DNA of 64,000 nt from Halapricum desulfuricans (GTDB lineage: Archaea > Halobacteriota > Halobacteria > Halobacteriales > Haloarculaceae): NCBI RefSeq assembly GCF_017094525.1, contig NZ_CP064788.1, positions 1,597,030 to 1,661,029 of the forward strand, in the 5' to 3' direction. A program made the translations under genes and the position numbers. Position 1 is the first letter of the stretch; every line of letters starts with the position of its first letter. Positions 41,358 to 52,046 of the stretch are shown here, piece by piece. The notes below the pieces were generated by a model, which saw only the letters and a program-made list of their open reading frames with translations, did not search any database and was not told the DNA's origin.

Positions 41358-42265
41358 CGTTCGCCTCCCGTGTAGGACATGAACAGCTCCTCGAGCGACG
41401 CTTCCTCCGTCTCGAAGTCCGAGACGTTCGCGCCGTGGTCTTCGAGCGTCGTCACGACCTCCATCTTCGCGCCGTCGTCGACAGACGCCGTGAGCGTGCC
41501 GTCAGTCTCGTTCACACTCGAGACGCCCGACAGCGATCGAACCGCCTCGATCGCGTCGTCGGTGATCCCGTCGGCTGTCACCTGCAGCGTCGCCTGTGTT
41601 CCCGCGGCCTCGCGCAGCCCCTCGATCGTGTCGACGGCGACCAGTTCCCCCTCCCGGAGGATGCCGACCCGGTCACAGACCGCCTCGACCTGACTGAGGA
41701 TGTGACTGGAGAAAAACACCGTCGTCCCGCGGTCGGCCTCCTCGTTGACGATCTGGCGAACGTCCTGCACGCCCGAAGGGTCCAGCCCCGTCGAGGGCTC
41801 GTCGAGGATCAGCAGGTCTGGATCGCCGACCAGCGCCATCCCGAGCGTGAGTCGCTGTTTCATCCCCTTCGAGAAGCCGCCCGCCTTCCGGTCGATCGCA
41901 TCGGCCAGTCCGACGCGCTCGAGGATCACCCCGGGGTCGTCGCTCGTCCCCTTGGACTCGACGACGAACTCGACGTGATGACGTGCGGTCAACCGATCGT
42001 AGACCTTGTAGCCTTCGGGGAGCACGCCGGTGCGGCGGCGCACGTCCTGTGAATCCCGCTGTGCGTCCATCCCGAGCACCCGGGCCGTCCCCGAGGTCGG
42101 ACGGACGAAATCCAGCAGGATGTTGATCGTCGTTGACTTCCCCGCGCCGTTCGGTCCGAGAAAGCCGAACACTTCTCCCTCGTCCACCCGCAAATCCACT
42201 CCGCGGAGGGCCGTCACGGACTCACCGAATCGCTTGGTGAGGCCGCTCAGTTCGATAGCGGTCAT
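41354..42265 (-). CDS. ABC transporter ATP-binding protein (pair 2)
   Basis: The 303-residue ATPase has [35 protein letters not shown] and [21 protein letters not shown]. It is a close paralogue of the pair 1 ATPase. It is the promoter-proximal gene of a four-gene minus-strand block, upstream of which lies the divergent MacB-type operon. Confidence 0.96.
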   Translation of the reverse strand: MTAIELSGLTKRFGESVTALRGVDLRVDEGEVFGFLGPNGAGKSTTINILLDFVRPTSGTARVLGMDAQRDSQDVRRRTGVLPEGYKVYDRLTARHHVEFVVESKGTSDDPGVILERVGLADAIDRKAGGFSKGMKQRLTLGMALVGDPDLLILDEPSTGLDPSGVQDVRQIVNEEADRGTTVFFSSHILSQVEAVCDRVGILREGELVAVDTIEGLREAAGTQATLQVTADGITDDAIEAVRSLSGVSSVNETDGTLTASVDDGAKMEVVTTLEDHGANVSDFETEEASLEELFMSYTGGER

Positions 42266-42409
42266 ACTCGGATAATCCCTCTCCTTCGATATATAAAAAA
42301 GATTGGATATCGGCCAGACGTGACCGTTCCGGTCGACTACCTCCGTCGCTCGTCACCCACCTGTCGGATTGTGCAACGTGTTTTTGCGAGTCGCGCACCG
42401 AGGTTGGGT

Positions 42410-43120
42410 ATGGGAACGGAAGGCACGACGCCGGCCGTATCGCTCGACGGCGTCGCCAAGACGTATCAACTCGGGGAGCCCGTTCACGCGCTGAAGGGGA
42501 TTTCCCTGGAGATTCCCCGCGGCTCCTATACCGCGGTGATGGGACCGAGCGGGTCGGGGAAGTCGACGCTGATGAACCTGATCGGCTGTCTGGATACGCC
42601 GACCGAGGGCGGGATCTTTCTCGACGGGCAGGACGTGACGTCGGTCACCGACCGCGAGCGGACGCGGATCCGCGGCGAGGACGTCGGGTTCGTCTTCCAA
42701 ACGTTCAACCTCATGCCGCGGTTGACCGCCCGCGAGAACGTCGCCCTGCCGATGGTGTTTCGCGGGGTCGGACGCGCGAAGCGTCGCGAGCGGGCGGCCG
42801 ACGTCCTCGAGTCGGTCGGGCTCGGCGATCGCCTCGACCACCGGCCGAACGAACTCTCCGGGGGCCAGCGCCAGCGAGTCGCCATCGCCCGCGCGCTGGT
42901 CAACGATCCTGCGCTTCTGCTGGCCGACGAACCGACCGGGAACCTCGACACCGAGACGGGCGAGCAGATAATGGATCTGTTCGAAGAGCTCTACGACCGG
43001 GGGAACACGATCCTGATGGTCACCCACGAGCGGCCGATCGCCGAACACGCCGAACGGATCGTCCACCTGCTCGACGGCGAGATCGAGCGGATCGAGGAGC
43101 TGTCGGGGGTCGGCCGATGA
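42410..43120 (+). CDS. MacB/LolD-type ABC transporter ATP-binding protein
   Basis: The 236-residue ATPase has [24 protein letters not shown] and [11 protein letters not shown], all diagnostic of the MacB/LolD/FtsE branch. ATG 42410 starts the family N-terminus; an upstream ORF extension is not family-like. It overlaps the permease start by four bases. Confidence 0.96.
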   Translation: MGTEGTTPAVSLDGVAKTYQLGEPVHALKGISLEIPRGSYTAVMGPSGSGKSTLMNLIGCLDTPTEGGIFLDGQDVTSVTDRERTRIRGEDVGFVFQTFNLMPRLTARENVALPMVFRGVGRAKRRERAADVLESVGLGDRLDHRPNELSGGQRQRVAIARALVNDPALLLADEPTGNLDTETGEQIMDLFEELYDRGNTILMVTHERPIAEHAERIVHLLDGEIERIEELSGVGR

Positions 43121-44379
43121 ACCTCCTCGAGAGCCTCCGGATCTCCTGGCGGTCGATCCGCGGTCACAAGTTGCGGTCGACGCTGACGACGCTCGGCGTG
43201 ATCATCGGCGTCGCCGCCGTGATCACGTTCGTCACGCTCGGAACGGGTCTGGAAGCGGGGATCATCGGCGACATCAGCCCGGACGACCAGCGCAACGTCT
43301 ACACCTGGGCCGCCTCGCCCGAGAACAGCGGTCAGGGCCCGCTCGCCGGCGCACAGCCGGTGTTCACCCAGCGCGACGCCAGCGAAGTCGCGAACCTCTC
43401 GGGGGTGGAAGACGCCTACGTCTACACGCAGGTACCGGGCCAGTCAGTCACCTATGGCAACGAGACGGTCGCCAGACAGGGCGGCTTTATCGCGACCGGG
43501 GCCGGCTATCTCGACGACGACGAGATCGCCGAGGGACGGCGATTCTCGGGCGGGTCCACGTCGCTCGAGAACGGCTCCATCGAGGCCGTCCTCAACCCGG
43601 CGATGGCCGGACTGTTCGACCGGAACGTCTCCGTCGGCGACACGCTCACGATCGGCGCATTCCAGGGGCTACAGGTCGACGTCGCTGTCGTCGGCATCCT
43701 CGAGAACTCCGACAGCCGGAGCGCGTTCGAAGGGTTTGGCCCGTCGCCGCGGCTGTACATCCCCGCGGACTTCCAGCTGATCGCCAACGCCGGCGAACAG
43801 CCGCGCTACATCGCGCTGATCGCGGAAGCCCCGACCAGAAGCGACGCCGACATCGAGCAGGTCAAGACCGTCACGAGGGAATATCTCACAGGCCCCGAGT
43901 CCGACGCGGGCGAGCGCGCGACGAATCAGGACCTCGAGTTCGAGCTCCAGACCAGCACGGAACTGATCGGCCAGCTAGAGGACGTCCTCAACCTCTTGCA
44001 GAACTTCATCGTGGGGATCGCGGGGATTTCACTGCTGGTCGGGTCGATCGGCATCGCCAACATCATGCTCGTCTCGGTCACCGAACGCACCCGCGAGATC
44101 GGGATCATGAAGGCCGTCGGCGCACAGCGCCGTGACATCCTGGGGCTGTTTATCGTCGAGGCGATCATCCTCGGCGTGCTCGGCGCGATACTCGGGACCG
44201 CGCTGGGTCTGCTCGCCGGATACGTCGTCGCGGGCTACATCGGCATCCCGTGGGTATTCCCGGTTCGCTGGACGGCGATCGCGATCGTCGTCGGCATCGC
44301 CGTCGGCGTGCTCGCCGGCCTCTATCCCGCCTGGAGCGCCTCCAGGACCGACCCGATCGACGCGCTGCGATATGAGTAG
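43117..44379 (+). CDS. MacB-type ABC transporter permease
   Basis: The 420-residue protein has an N-terminal helix ([18 protein letters not shown]) and a large extracytoplasmic MacB-PCD domain (about 40-275). The three C-terminal FtsX helices contain [22 protein letters not shown]. Such mechanotransmission transporters move lipids, peptides or drugs outward. ATGA overlap with the ATPase shows co-translation. Confidence 0.95.
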   Translation: MNLLESLRISWRSIRGHKLRSTLTTLGVIIGVAAVITFVTLGTGLEAGIIGDISPDDQRNVYTWAASPENSGQGPLAGAQPVFTQRDASEVANLSGVEDAYVYTQVPGQSVTYGNETVARQGGFIATGAGYLDDDEIAEGRRFSGGSTSLENGSIEAVLNPAMAGLFDRNVSVGDTLTIGAFQGLQVDVAVVGILENSDSRSAFEGFGPSPRLYIPADFQLIANAGEQPRYIALIAEAPTRSDADIEQVKTVTREYLTGPESDAGERATNQDLEFELQTSTELIGQLEDVLNLLQNFIVGIAGISLLVGSIGIANIMLVSVTERTREIGIMKAVGAQRRDILGLFIVEAIILGVLGAILGTALGLLAGYVVAGYIGIPWVFPVRWTAIAIVVGIAVGVLAGLYPAWSASRTDPIDALRYE

Positions 44380-44454
44380 CCACGAGGTCGGACTGCGTTC
44401 GACGACGCCGCCGCTTTCGTAGCAGATTTCCCCCACCGGGTCCTGATCCGGCGT

Positions 44455-44778
44455 ATGGATGGTGAGATCACCGCGTCGGCACTCGCGGACCTTCTGGACG
44501 CCGACGCAAGCGTCGAGATCGTTGACATCCGGCGACCCCCTGCGTTCGAGCGCGGGCACATCCCGGGTAGCCGGAACCTGCCGCTCGGTCGACTCGTCGA
44601 TCGGATCGACGAACTGGACGGCGACGCCGACCGGATCGTCACGGTCTGTCCCCACGGCGAATCCAGCGTCCAGGCCGCCCGGCTGATCGCCTCCTACGAG
44701 GGGATCGAAGAGACGCCGGTGGTGAGTCTCGCGGACGGACTCGAGGGGTGGGACGGTCCGGTCGAGAACGGCGAGTGA
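44455..44778 (+). CDS. Rhodanese-like sulfurtransferase
   Basis: The 107-residue single rhodanese domain has the active-site loop VCPHGESS with Cys65. IVDIRRPPAFERGHIPGSRNLP is the typical N-terminal half. It may move sulfane sulfur or act as a redox protein. It lies between ABC operons with no clear partner. Confidence 0.94.
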   Translation: MDGEITASALADLLDADASVEIVDIRRPPAFERGHIPGSRNLPLGRLVDRIDELDGDADRIVTVCPHGESSVQAARLIASYEGIEETPVVSLADGLEGWDGPVENGE

Positions 44779-44993
44779 TCGTGTCACTCGCGGGGCGAGT
44801 GGAGATCGACCGACAACGCCGTTGTGATGCATAAACAACTCGTTTCTGCCCCGTAGTCGACGAGAGCGTTGATCTCGAGAGCCATCGATCCCCGATAGTT
44901 CGACCACCGATCCCGGGGCAATGTGGGTGGACGCAACCGCGACAAACCGCCAATACTTTTCACCCTCCCCCAGTCACTCCCGGACGAGTCGTC

Positions 44994-46061
44994 GTGAGCC
45001 TCCGAGCCCTGTTGCGCAAGGAACTGCGCTGGAGCAAGCACAACGTGGCCGCGCTGGTCGTGTTGTTGCTGATACTGCCCGCGACCGCCGGGTACGCCAG
45101 CGTCACGTTCCAGCACGTCATCCCCCAGGAAGCCCCTGTTGCGGTCGTCCCGGCCGACGAGACGACCGACGACGGGAGTCTCGAACTCGTCGACGCCGCG
45201 GCCGTCACGTTCGCCCAGCCGGTCAGATACGACTCGAAAGCGCCGGCGATGGACGCGCTCCACCGCGAGCAGGTCTATGCCGTGATCACCGTCCCACCCG
45301 GGGTGTTAAACGACTCTCGCGAGTCACAACTCACCCTCACCGTCGAGGGGAGTATGGTCCTGTTCGAGCACCCCTCGAACGCGATGGTGAACATACTCAA
45401 CTACCGCTTGCAGTCGAGTACGTCAACGTCAATCACTGTCCAGCGGGAAGTCGTCGGCGAATCGCGCTCGCTCTCGGAATATCTGATCCCGATCCTGCTG
45501 GTCGCGACGCTGACTTTGTTCGCGTTCACGTACGTCCCCTACAATCTGGCCAGCGAGTCGCGGGCGATCCGGCGCATCCGGACCGACTCCTCGCTGGAAT
45601 CGGTCGTTACGGCGAAGTTGCTCTACTTCACGCTGTTGATGCTGCTCCCGATCGTGACCTTCGGGTTCGTCACGTGGGCGCTCGGATACGCGATCACGCC
45701 GATATCGGCCGGGATCGTCGTCGCGCTGTTGCTGTCGTTTCTCTCGATGGCAGCCGTCGCGATGGCGATCATGTTCGTCACTCGATTCGGGACGACCGGC
45801 CGGTTCCTCTCGGTGACTGTCCTGTTCGGGCTGGTCGCGTTCGGCGGGCTGATCTATCCGGCCGGCTTCTTCTCGCCGGTTCGCAAGGAGATCGTCAGGT
45901 CCATCCCGTTACACTACACGACGATCATCGTCCGCAGCGAGATGCTCAAGGACGTTCCGCTTCGGCTGTACGCCGATTACTTCGCGCTGCTCGGTGCGAC
46001 CGCGCTCGCGTCGCTGGTCGTGCTGGAGGCGGCGATCGTGTTCTACCGGAGGGGTGACTGA
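44994..46061 (+). CDS. ABC-2 type transporter permease (third pair)
   Basis: The 355-residue membrane protein has one N-terminal helix, a ~150-residue extracytoplasmic domain and five C-terminal helices (about 165-350), the layout of ABC-2/CcmB-type exporters. GTG 44994 begins a good N-terminus (MSLRALLRKELRWSKHN). The ATPase gene starts 3 bp after its stop. Confidence 0.9.
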   Translation: MSLRALLRKELRWSKHNVAALVVLLLILPATAGYASVTFQHVIPQEAPVAVVPADETTDDGSLELVDAAAVTFAQPVRYDSKAPAMDALHREQVYAVITVPPGVLNDSRESQLTLTVEGSMVLFEHPSNAMVNILNYRLQSSTSTSITVQREVVGESRSLSEYLIPILLVATLTLFAFTYVPYNLASESRAIRRIRTDSSLESVVTAKLLYFTLLMLLPIVTFGFVTWALGYAITPISAGIVVALLLSFLSMAAVAMAIMFVTRFGTTGRFLSVTVLFGLVAFGGLIYPAGFFSPVRKEIVRSIPLHYTTIIVRSEMLKDVPLRLYADYFALLGATALASLVVLEAAIVFYRRGD

Positions 46062-46063
46062 CC

Positions 46064-46756
46064 GTGACCGACCGATTCCGCGTCGAGAATCTGACAAAAG
46101 ATTACGGCCCGGTTGTCGCCGTCGACGGCGTCGACCTGTCGATCGAACCCGGCGTCGTCCACTGTCTGGCCGGGCCGAACGGGTCGGGCAAATCGACGCT
46201 TCTGGGCGTCTTGCTCGGACTCGTCCGGCCGACCGAGGGGACCGTCGTCCGGCCCGCGAGTGATCGAGTCGGCGCGAGCTTCCAGGAACCGGCCTTCTAC
46301 GACGACCTCACCGTCCGGGAGAACCTCGACGTGTTCCGCGCGCTGGCCGGCGATCCGGCCTTCGAGTGGGTGCAGGAGGTCATCGGGGTATTCAACCTGT
46401 CGCGCGTGCTCCACCGCCGGGCCGCCGAGTTGTCGGGCGGGTACAGCAAGCAACTCGATCTGGCGCTCGCGCTGTTGAACGAACCCGATTTCCTGCTGCT
46501 TGACGAACCGCTTGCGGATCTCGACGATGTCACCCGTGAATCGCTCGTCGCGTTCCTCGAACGGTACGCGGCCGAGGGCAACGCCGTCGTCGTTTCGAGC
46601 CACCGAATCGACGCGTTCGCGCCCGTCCTCGACCGCCTGACCGTCATGTACGAGGGGGAGATCGTTCTCGACGGCCAGCGCGAGGAGATCGACGGGACCG
46701 AGACGATCAGGCGCGTCTATCGCGAGGCCATCGCGGAGAACGACAAAGAGAGATAG
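46064..46756 (+). CDS. ABC transporter ATP-binding protein (third pair)
   Basis: The 230-residue ATPase has GPNGSGKST, ELSGGYSKQLDLALALL and LLLDEPLADLDDVT. It forms a transporter with the adjacent permease. The GTG start is confirmed by the normal VENLTKDYG beginning ten residues later. Confidence 0.95.
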   Translation: MTDRFRVENLTKDYGPVVAVDGVDLSIEPGVVHCLAGPNGSGKSTLLGVLLGLVRPTEGTVVRPASDRVGASFQEPAFYDDLTVRENLDVFRALAGDPAFEWVQEVIGVFNLSRVLHRRAAELSGGYSKQLDLALALLNEPDFLLLDEPLADLDDVTRESLVAFLERYAAEGNAVVVSSHRIDAFAPVLDRLTVMYEGEIVLDGQREEIDGTETIRRVYREAIAENDKER

Positions 46757-46762
46757 CGGAGA

Positions 46763-46954
46763 TCAGGCCTCGACGGGCCGGTTCTGCTTTCGCGTGACGT
46801 AGCCCGCGATCCGGTTGCGAACGCCCTTCGACTCGATGTTGGTCAGTTCCGCGACGAGTTCCTTGTTGTGCTCGAAGTCCGAGCCGAAGGCGTCGGGATA
46901 CTTCTCCATCAGGATCGTTGCCGTCTTCTTGACGTAGGCCGGTTTGATCGCCAT
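46763..46954 (-). CDS. rps17e: 30S ribosomal protein S17e
   Basis: The 63-residue archaeal/eukaryotic ribosomal protein begins [20 protein letters not shown] and ends AGYVTRKQ...PVEA. ATG 46954 gives the exact family length; the longer ORF version is not conserved-looking. Confidence 0.97.
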   Translation of the reverse strand: MAIKPAYVKKTATILMEKYPDAFGSDFEHNKELVAELTNIESKGVRNRIAGYVTRKQNRPVEA

Positions 46955-47044
46955 GTGGGCCCACGTAGCCGGACAGTGCTCAAAAAGGATTCGAAGCGAC
47001 ACTGGTCTGACGGGGACTACCATTCGGCTGTTCGCACAGAGGAA

Positions 47045-47620
47045 CTACCATTCGGCGTTCGCGCGCACGACCTCGAACGCCTCGTTCTCCGGTTCGCCGC
47101 CGCAGGTCTCGACGACGCCCTCGAAGTAGTCGAGTCGCTGTCGAAGTCGGTCCTGATCGTAGGCATCGACGCCGAGCCGCGAGGCCGCGACCGTCGCCTC
47201 GATGACGGCGTAGTAGCCGCGGTTCGTCGTCCGGACACCCCGGTGCTCGATCCGACTCTCGACCGGGTGCAGCGCCCAGTCGACCCACTCCGTGCCGCCG
47301 TCGGTCCCGCTCGCTCGTCGCTCGGGTTCGACCTCGACCCAGGCGTCCGCGCTCGGCAGGATCGGATCGCGCTCCTCGCGGACCGTCAGCGCCGCCTCGG
47401 CGAACGCGACCGGATCGGGCGCGAACTGAACGTACCCCCGGCCGCGCTCCTTGAAGTTCCGCCGCGTCCGAGTCGCGCCCCAGGTGCGAGCCGTCACCGG
47501 GTCGCCGGCGTGCACGCCCAGCGCGGCGACGTTCCACCGGTCGTTCGGCCCCCGGGTGGTGACGATCGACTCGGTCACGCCCCGGAGGTCGACCGGCCAC
47601 GCCGCCGAATCACCGCTCAT
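47045..47620 (-). CDS. DUF447 family protein
   Basis: The 191-residue protein has the DUF447 flavin-reductase-like pattern. ESIVTTRGPNDRWNVAALGVHAG is near the N-terminus, GYVQFAPDPVAFAEAALTV in the middle, and NRGYYAVIEATVAASRL late. The family is linked to archaeal cofactor operons and may bind FMN. Its ATG overlaps the stop of the CitG-like gene by four bases, making it third in the cofD operon. Confidence 0.92.
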   Translation of the reverse strand: MSGDSAAWPVDLRGVTESIVTTRGPNDRWNVAALGVHAGDPVTARTWGATRTRRNFKERGRGYVQFAPDPVAFAEAALTVREERDPILPSADAWVEVEPERRASGTDGGTEWVDWALHPVESRIEHRGVRTTNRGYYAVIEATVAASRLGVDAYDQDRLRQRLDYFEGVVETCGGEPENEAFEVVRANAEW

Positions 47621-48456
47621 ATCTCCAGTCCCTCCTCGAGGGCGACGAACAGCCCCGCAGCGACGATGTCGGCCGTCGTCCCGGGGTTGATCTCTCGCTC
47701 GATCAACTCCTCGGCCAGCGCGTCCGCGTCTTCCTCGCCCGTCAGGACGGCCCGCGCGCGCTCGCTGACGCGCTCGGCGGTCGCCTCGTCGTGGTTGATC
47801 GCGACGAACGTGTCCGGCTCGTCGGCCAGCAGCTCGAGGAAGACCCGCGCCGCGCGGTCCGCGACCGACCCGTCGCGTTCCTGCAGGCGCTCGGCCGCAC
47901 CGAAACTCCGGGGAAACCCCTCGGTCCACTCGCGGGCGACGCCGTCGCGGTCGGCCGACCGTTCCATCACGCCCCCGAGCGTCAGCCCGCGTGCGTGAAG
48001 CGTTGGCACGGCGTCGCTTCCGCGGCGAACGTCGAGGTCGTCCATGTCGGCCGGCGGGTCGTCGACGGCGACGGCGACGTGCTCGAACGCCCGATAGAAG
48101 CCCGCCGCGTCGGTGACGGTCGTCGATTCGACGACAGCTCGAACACCAGACGGCGAGAGGTTTCCACGACCTGCCGCGCGCGCGAGCGGCGTGAGCAACA
48201 ACAGCGCGCCGAACTGCGTGTTCCCGCCGCGCTGGTCGCTCATTCCCGCGACGGCACGCTCGAAGGCCTCGCCGATCGGCGGTCCGTCGGGATCGGCAGC
48301 CAGTTTGAGGCCGGATCGGGCGCCCACAGCACCGGCGAGGAAGTGTTCGAACCGGAGGTCGGCGTATTCGCGTTCTCGGTCGACGTTGCCCGGTTTGGGC
48401 GTCCCGGCAACTTCGAGCAACAGGGCCAGTTCGGCGTTCTGGGCGATCGATCTCAC
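47617..48456 (-). CDS. Triphosphoribosyl-dephospho-CoA synthase-like protein (CitG/MdcB)
   Basis: The 279-residue all-helical protein has the CitG motifs [34 protein letters not shown] and the C-terminal [20 protein letters not shown]. Citrate lyase, its usual target in bacteria, is not in the window, so another ribosyl/phosphoryl substrate is likely. It shares four bases with both cofD and DUF447. The start codon is GTG. Confidence 0.93.
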   Translation of the reverse strand: MRSIAQNAELALLLEVAGTPKPGNVDREREYADLRFEHFLAGAVGARSGLKLAADPDGPPIGEAFERAVAGMSDQRGGNTQFGALLLLTPLARAAGRGNLSPSGVRAVVESTTVTDAAGFYRAFEHVAVAVDDPPADMDDLDVRRGSDAVPTLHARGLTLGGVMERSADRDGVAREWTEGFPRSFGAAERLQERDGSVADRAARVFLELLADEPDTFVAINHDEATAERVSERARAVLTGEEDADALAEELIEREINPGTTADIVAAGLFVALEEGLEI

Positions 48457-49457
48457 AGTGACACCCCCGCGAGGTCCGAGAGCGCCCGCTCGACCGCCCG
48501 GGCGACTCGCTCGGCGTCGGCTTCGGTATCCATCGCGGTGTCGGTACGCACGACAGGCCGGTCGAGGTCGGTCCCGTCGTCGCTGTCGAGGACGAACGCG
48601 TCCACGAAAGGATAGGTCTCGGCCGTCCCCGCCGTCGAGGGGTCGCGTCCGGTCGCGGCCATCAGTTTCCCGGCCGGCCCGGAGAACACCCGGTCCTCGA
48701 CGAACGGTGAGACGGCGACGACGGGGGTCGACGCCAGCGCGTCGCGGAACTCGTCCATCGCGAGCATCGGGCCGATGCTCGTGACCGGGTTCGAGGGGCC
48801 GATCACGACCGGCGCTTCGAGCGCCTCGAGCACGGCGTCGGTCGGCGTCGCCTCGTCAGCCCCTCTGAACTCGACGGTCTCGACCGGCGGCTCGCCGTCG
48901 CGGGCGACCCACCACTCCTGAAAGTGTTGGACTCCGTCGGGCGTGTGGACGAGACTCGCCACGGGATCGTCGCTCATCGGGAGGATCGGTCGCTCGACGC
49001 CCAGCGCCTCGGCCAGCGCGGCCGTCGCCTCGGTCAGCGAATGCCCTTCGTCGAGCAGTCCCGTCCGCGTGAGATGGATCGCCCGGTCGCGGTCGCCGAT
49101 GTGCATGAACTCCGCGACCGCCGAGAAGCGCCGCCAGCGAGCGATCTCGCGGCCGGCCGTCTGTCGCTCGTCGGAGAGATACCGCGGGCCGCCCTCGAGA
49201 CCGGCGGCATCGGCGAGCGCGTGCAGTCGCTCGTGAGTCTCGGCCGTGTCACCTTCGATCCCCCACCACGTCTCTCGATCGAGTTCGCCGCCGTCGAGGA
49301 ACAGTACCGTATCTACGTCCGGGCAGACGAGATGGCCGCCGAGTTCGATGTCGTCGCCGGTGTTCGCGACGACTGTCGTCTCCCGGGGGTCGAAGACCGC
49401 GTCGGCCCCCGCGAGCAGCTTGGGCGTGCCCGTCCCGCCCGAAAGAAACGTCACCAT
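48453..49457 (-). CDS. cofD: 2-phospho-L-lactate transferase
   Basis: The 334-residue enzyme joins 2-phospho-L-lactate (or phosphoenolpyruvate-derived) units to Fo in coenzyme F420 synthesis. The Rossmann-like start [11 protein letters not shown] and the [20 protein letters not shown] block are diagnostic. It is the first gene of the cofD-citG-DUF447 operon. ATG 49457 starts the family MVTFLSGG. Confidence 0.96.
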   Translation of the reverse strand: MVTFLSGGTGTPKLLAGADAVFDPRETTVVANTGDDIELGGHLVCPDVDTVLFLDGGELDRETWWGIEGDTAETHERLHALADAAGLEGGPRYLSDERQTAGREIARWRRFSAVAEFMHIGDRDRAIHLTRTGLLDEGHSLTEATAALAEALGVERPILPMSDDPVASLVHTPDGVQHFQEWWVARDGEPPVETVEFRGADEATPTDAVLEALEAPVVIGPSNPVTSIGPMLAMDEFRDALASTPVVAVSPFVEDRVFSGPAGKLMAATGRDPSTAGTAETYPFVDAFVLDSDDGTDLDRPVVRTDTAMDTEADAERVARAVERALSDLAGVSL

Positions 49458-49617
49458 GTTCGGGTGAAGGCGAGGCGCGAGAGAAAGGTTTTCGGCCCCG
49501 GTCTCGTGGCCACGGGCGGGCGGTCGCGGTACGCTGTCGCGTCGAACATAGCTATGAGCCTGCAACCGACGGGACGATATCGAGCGGTTTTTCATCGGTG
49601 CCGTCGAACGGCCGAGC

Positions 49618-50304
49618 GTGCTCTCGGTCGAGCTTCACGTCCACTCCTCGCTCTCCTACGACGGGCGCGATCCCGTCGACGACATTCTGGTACGCGCACG
49701 CGAGGCGTCGCTCGACGCGCTCGCGATCACCGATCACGACGAGTTCGACGCGAGCCTCGAGGCCGTCGAGAAGGCATCCGAATACGGTCTCGTCGGCATT
49801 CCCGGGATGGAGGTGACCAGCGCGGCGGGACACGTGCTCGCGCTGGGGATCTCCGAGGCGATCCCGAAGGGACTGCCGTTCACCGAGACGCTCGACCGGA
49901 TCCACGAACAGGGCGGCATCGCCGTCGTTCCCCACCCCTTCCAGGAATCACGGAGCGGCGTGATGGCGGAGATCTCGCGCGTCGATCTCGCGCGGGCCGA
50001 CGCCATCGAGGTCTACAACTCCCGGCTGTTGACCGGCTACGCCAACCGGCAGGCGCGGCGGTTCGCGCTCGAACACGGGATCCCGATGACCGCCGGGAGC
50101 GACGCCCATATCGCGGAGATGGTCGGCCGGGCGACCACCGACGTCGACACCGACGAGCGGTCGGTCGAGGCGATCCTGTCGGCGATCGCCGACGGCCGGA
50201 CCAGCATCGAGGGGCGACGGACGCCGTGGCATATCAGTTTCAAACAGGCCGCCGGCGGGGCGAAACGACGCCTTCGGGCCAGACTCTCGACGCTTTTCGA
50301 ATGA
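49618..50304 (+). CDS. PHP-domain metal-dependent phosphoesterase
   Basis: The 228-residue protein carries the four PHP motifs: [25 protein letters not shown] and [10 protein letters not shown], which bind two or three metals. Similar proteins act on nucleotides or histidinol phosphate. The start is GTG. It overlaps the asparagine-synthase-like gene by four bases. Confidence 0.93.
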   Translation: MLSVELHVHSSLSYDGRDPVDDILVRAREASLDALAITDHDEFDASLEAVEKASEYGLVGIPGMEVTSAAGHVLALGISEAIPKGLPFTETLDRIHEQGGIAVVPHPFQESRSGVMAEISRVDLARADAIEVYNSRLLTGYANRQARRFALEHGIPMTAGSDAHIAEMVGRATTDVDTDERSVEAILSAIADGRTSIEGRRTPWHISFKQAAGGAKRRLRARLSTLFE

Positions 50305-51368
50305 CGCTTCACGGTGTCTCTCCGTCGGTCGTGCGCGCTGCGATCCAGCGAGGCGACCCGCTCCCCGGCACGCGCGGCTTCGCCGGCGAGGTCGACGGAC
50401 TGCTCGTCCGGGACGTCCTCGGCCGGTACCCGCTCTTTGTCGATGATGAGGCGTGGGCGTTCGACCCGACCGAACTCGACGACCCGCGATCGTTCCCGGC
50501 CGGCCACGTCCGATCCCGGGAGGGGCTGGAACGGTGGGGTTCGCTCCCCGAACCGGCTCTCGCCGAACCCAGCGACGGCGTCGAAGCCGTCCGGTCGGCG
50601 CTCGAACGCGCGTTCTCGACGATCGACACGGACGGCCTCGCCATCGCCTTCTCCGGCGGGCTCGACTCGGCGCTGCTCGCGGCCGTCTTCGACGTCCCGC
50701 TGTACGTCGTCGGGTTCCCGGACAGCCACGACATCGAGGCGGCACGGCGCGGCGCGGACCTGCTCGATGCCGATCTCACCGTCGTCGAGGCCACGCACGC
50801 CGATCTCGAACGCGCCGTCCCCGAGATCGTGGCCGCGACCGGCCGGACCAACGCGATGGACGTCCAGATCGCGCTCCCGCTGTATCTGGTCGCCGAGCGC
50901 GTCGCCGCCGACGGGTTCGATCGGCTCGCGCTGGGCCAGGGGGCGGACGAACTGTTCGGCGGCTACGCCAAGGTCGCGAAGGCCCCCGAGGACCCGCGGG
51001 TCGAGAGCGATACCGTCCGGGGGGCGACTCGCGAGGTCATCGAGACGCTTCCAGACCAGCTCGAACGGGACGTACTGACCGTCCGCGCGGCCGGCGTCGA
51101 ACCGGTCGCGCCGCTGTTGCACGACGCGGTCGTCGAGGCCGCGCTGGGGTTGCCCGGCGAGTTGCTCGTCGAGGGCGAGACGCGGAAGGTCGCGCTCCGG
51201 GAGGCGGCCTGGCGGTGGCTTCCCGAGGAGCTGGCGACCCGCGAGAAGAAGGCCGTCCAGTACGGCAGTCTCGTCGCGCGCGAACTCGATCGGCTGGCCC
51301 GACAGGCCGGCTTCAAGCGCCGGATGGACGATCACGTCACGCAGTACGTCGAGTCGCTGAGCCGCTGA
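50301..51368 (+). CDS. Asparagine-synthase-like protein lacking the glutaminase Cys
   Basis: The 355-residue protein has an ATP-pyrophosphatase domain with SGGLDS (118-123) and GQGADELFGGY. The preceding ~115 residues resemble a shortened Ntn glutaminase domain (DVLGRYPLFVDDEAWAFDP) but lack a Cys at position 2. It should therefore use ammonia or a carrier rather than glutamine, or make another amide or adenylated product. Its pairing with the PHP gene is notable. Confidence 0.88.
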   Translation: MTLHGVSPSVVRAAIQRGDPLPGTRGFAGEVDGLLVRDVLGRYPLFVDDEAWAFDPTELDDPRSFPAGHVRSREGLERWGSLPEPALAEPSDGVEAVRSALERAFSTIDTDGLAIAFSGGLDSALLAAVFDVPLYVVGFPDSHDIEAARRGADLLDADLTVVEATHADLERAVPEIVAATGRTNAMDVQIALPLYLVAERVAADGFDRLALGQGADELFGGYAKVAKAPEDPRVESDTVRGATREVIETLPDQLERDVLTVRAAGVEPVAPLLHDAVVEAALGLPGELLVEGETRKVALREAAWRWLPEELATREKKAVQYGSLVARELDRLARQAGFKRRMDDHVTQYVESLSR

Positions 51369-51425
51369 TCGGCCGTGTCGGCGCGAGCGCGACAGTCAAG
51401 GAACTGGCGGCCGAACCCCTGCTCG

Positions 51426-51884
51426 ATGGAAGTCACGATACGCGACGCCGAACCGGAGGACGCGAGTAGTCTCGATGTCCTTCGGGCACAGGCGCTCAAG
51501 ATGACGTTCGAAGACGAGTACGACCGACAGACGGTCGGTGATCTCGTTGCGACCGTCGACGAGGAACTACCGAACTGGATCGACGACGACCGATACCTCG
51601 TGGCGGTGGCCGAAACCGAAGTCACGCCCGTCTCATATGCCGTCTTCGACCGCAAGAACGGCACGATTCTGTCGATCGTGACGAGTCCCGACTACGAACG
51701 CGAAGGATTCGGGAGCGCGATCCTCGCTCACGTCGAGACCGCCGCGAACGAACACGGACACGAGTCGCTGTCTGCGGTCGCACCTCGCTCCGCACTGGCA
51801 TTTTTCGAGGCGTGCGGGTTCGAAACGGCGGGCACCGCCGAGTGGCACGGCCTGCCCGGGGTCCGACTCGAGAAGTCGATCTGA
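51426..51884 (+). CDS. GNAT-family N-acetyltransferase
   Basis: The 152-residue GNAT protein begins MEVTIRDAEPEDASSLDVLR. The acetyl-CoA loop is YEREGFGSAIL, and CGFETAG near the C-terminus completes the fold. The substrate is unknown. I chose ATG 51426 because it begins the first strand of the fold. Confidence 0.92.
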   Translation: MEVTIRDAEPEDASSLDVLRAQALKMTFEDEYDRQTVGDLVATVDEELPNWIDDDRYLVAVAETEVTPVSYAVFDRKNGTILSIVTSPDYEREGFGSAILAHVETAANEHGHESLSAVAPRSALAFFEACGFETAGTAEWHGLPGVRLEKSI

Positions 51885-51894
51885 TAGGGTCATT

Positions 51895-51936
51895 AAACAA
51901 TATTATTAATACTACGTCTTTCGATAGGTATTGTTT
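51895..51936. promoter_or_regulatory. Inverted repeat in the glt upstream region
   Basis: AAACAATA (51895-51902) and TATTGTTT (51929-51936) are perfect 8-bp arms in the AT-rich region before gltB. A TATA-like TTTATGC lies ~30 bases before ATG 52047. A nitrogen-responsive regulator may bind, but no regulator can be named. Confidence 0.4.
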
Positions 51937-52046
51937 CAGTAGACGATCCTAGGTGTACGCTCGTAATATTTGCCGCCCGAAAATCGGACATCAAATCCGA
52001 TCACCGTGCGATTTATGCATCTATTTCCCACATATGTATCCAGATC

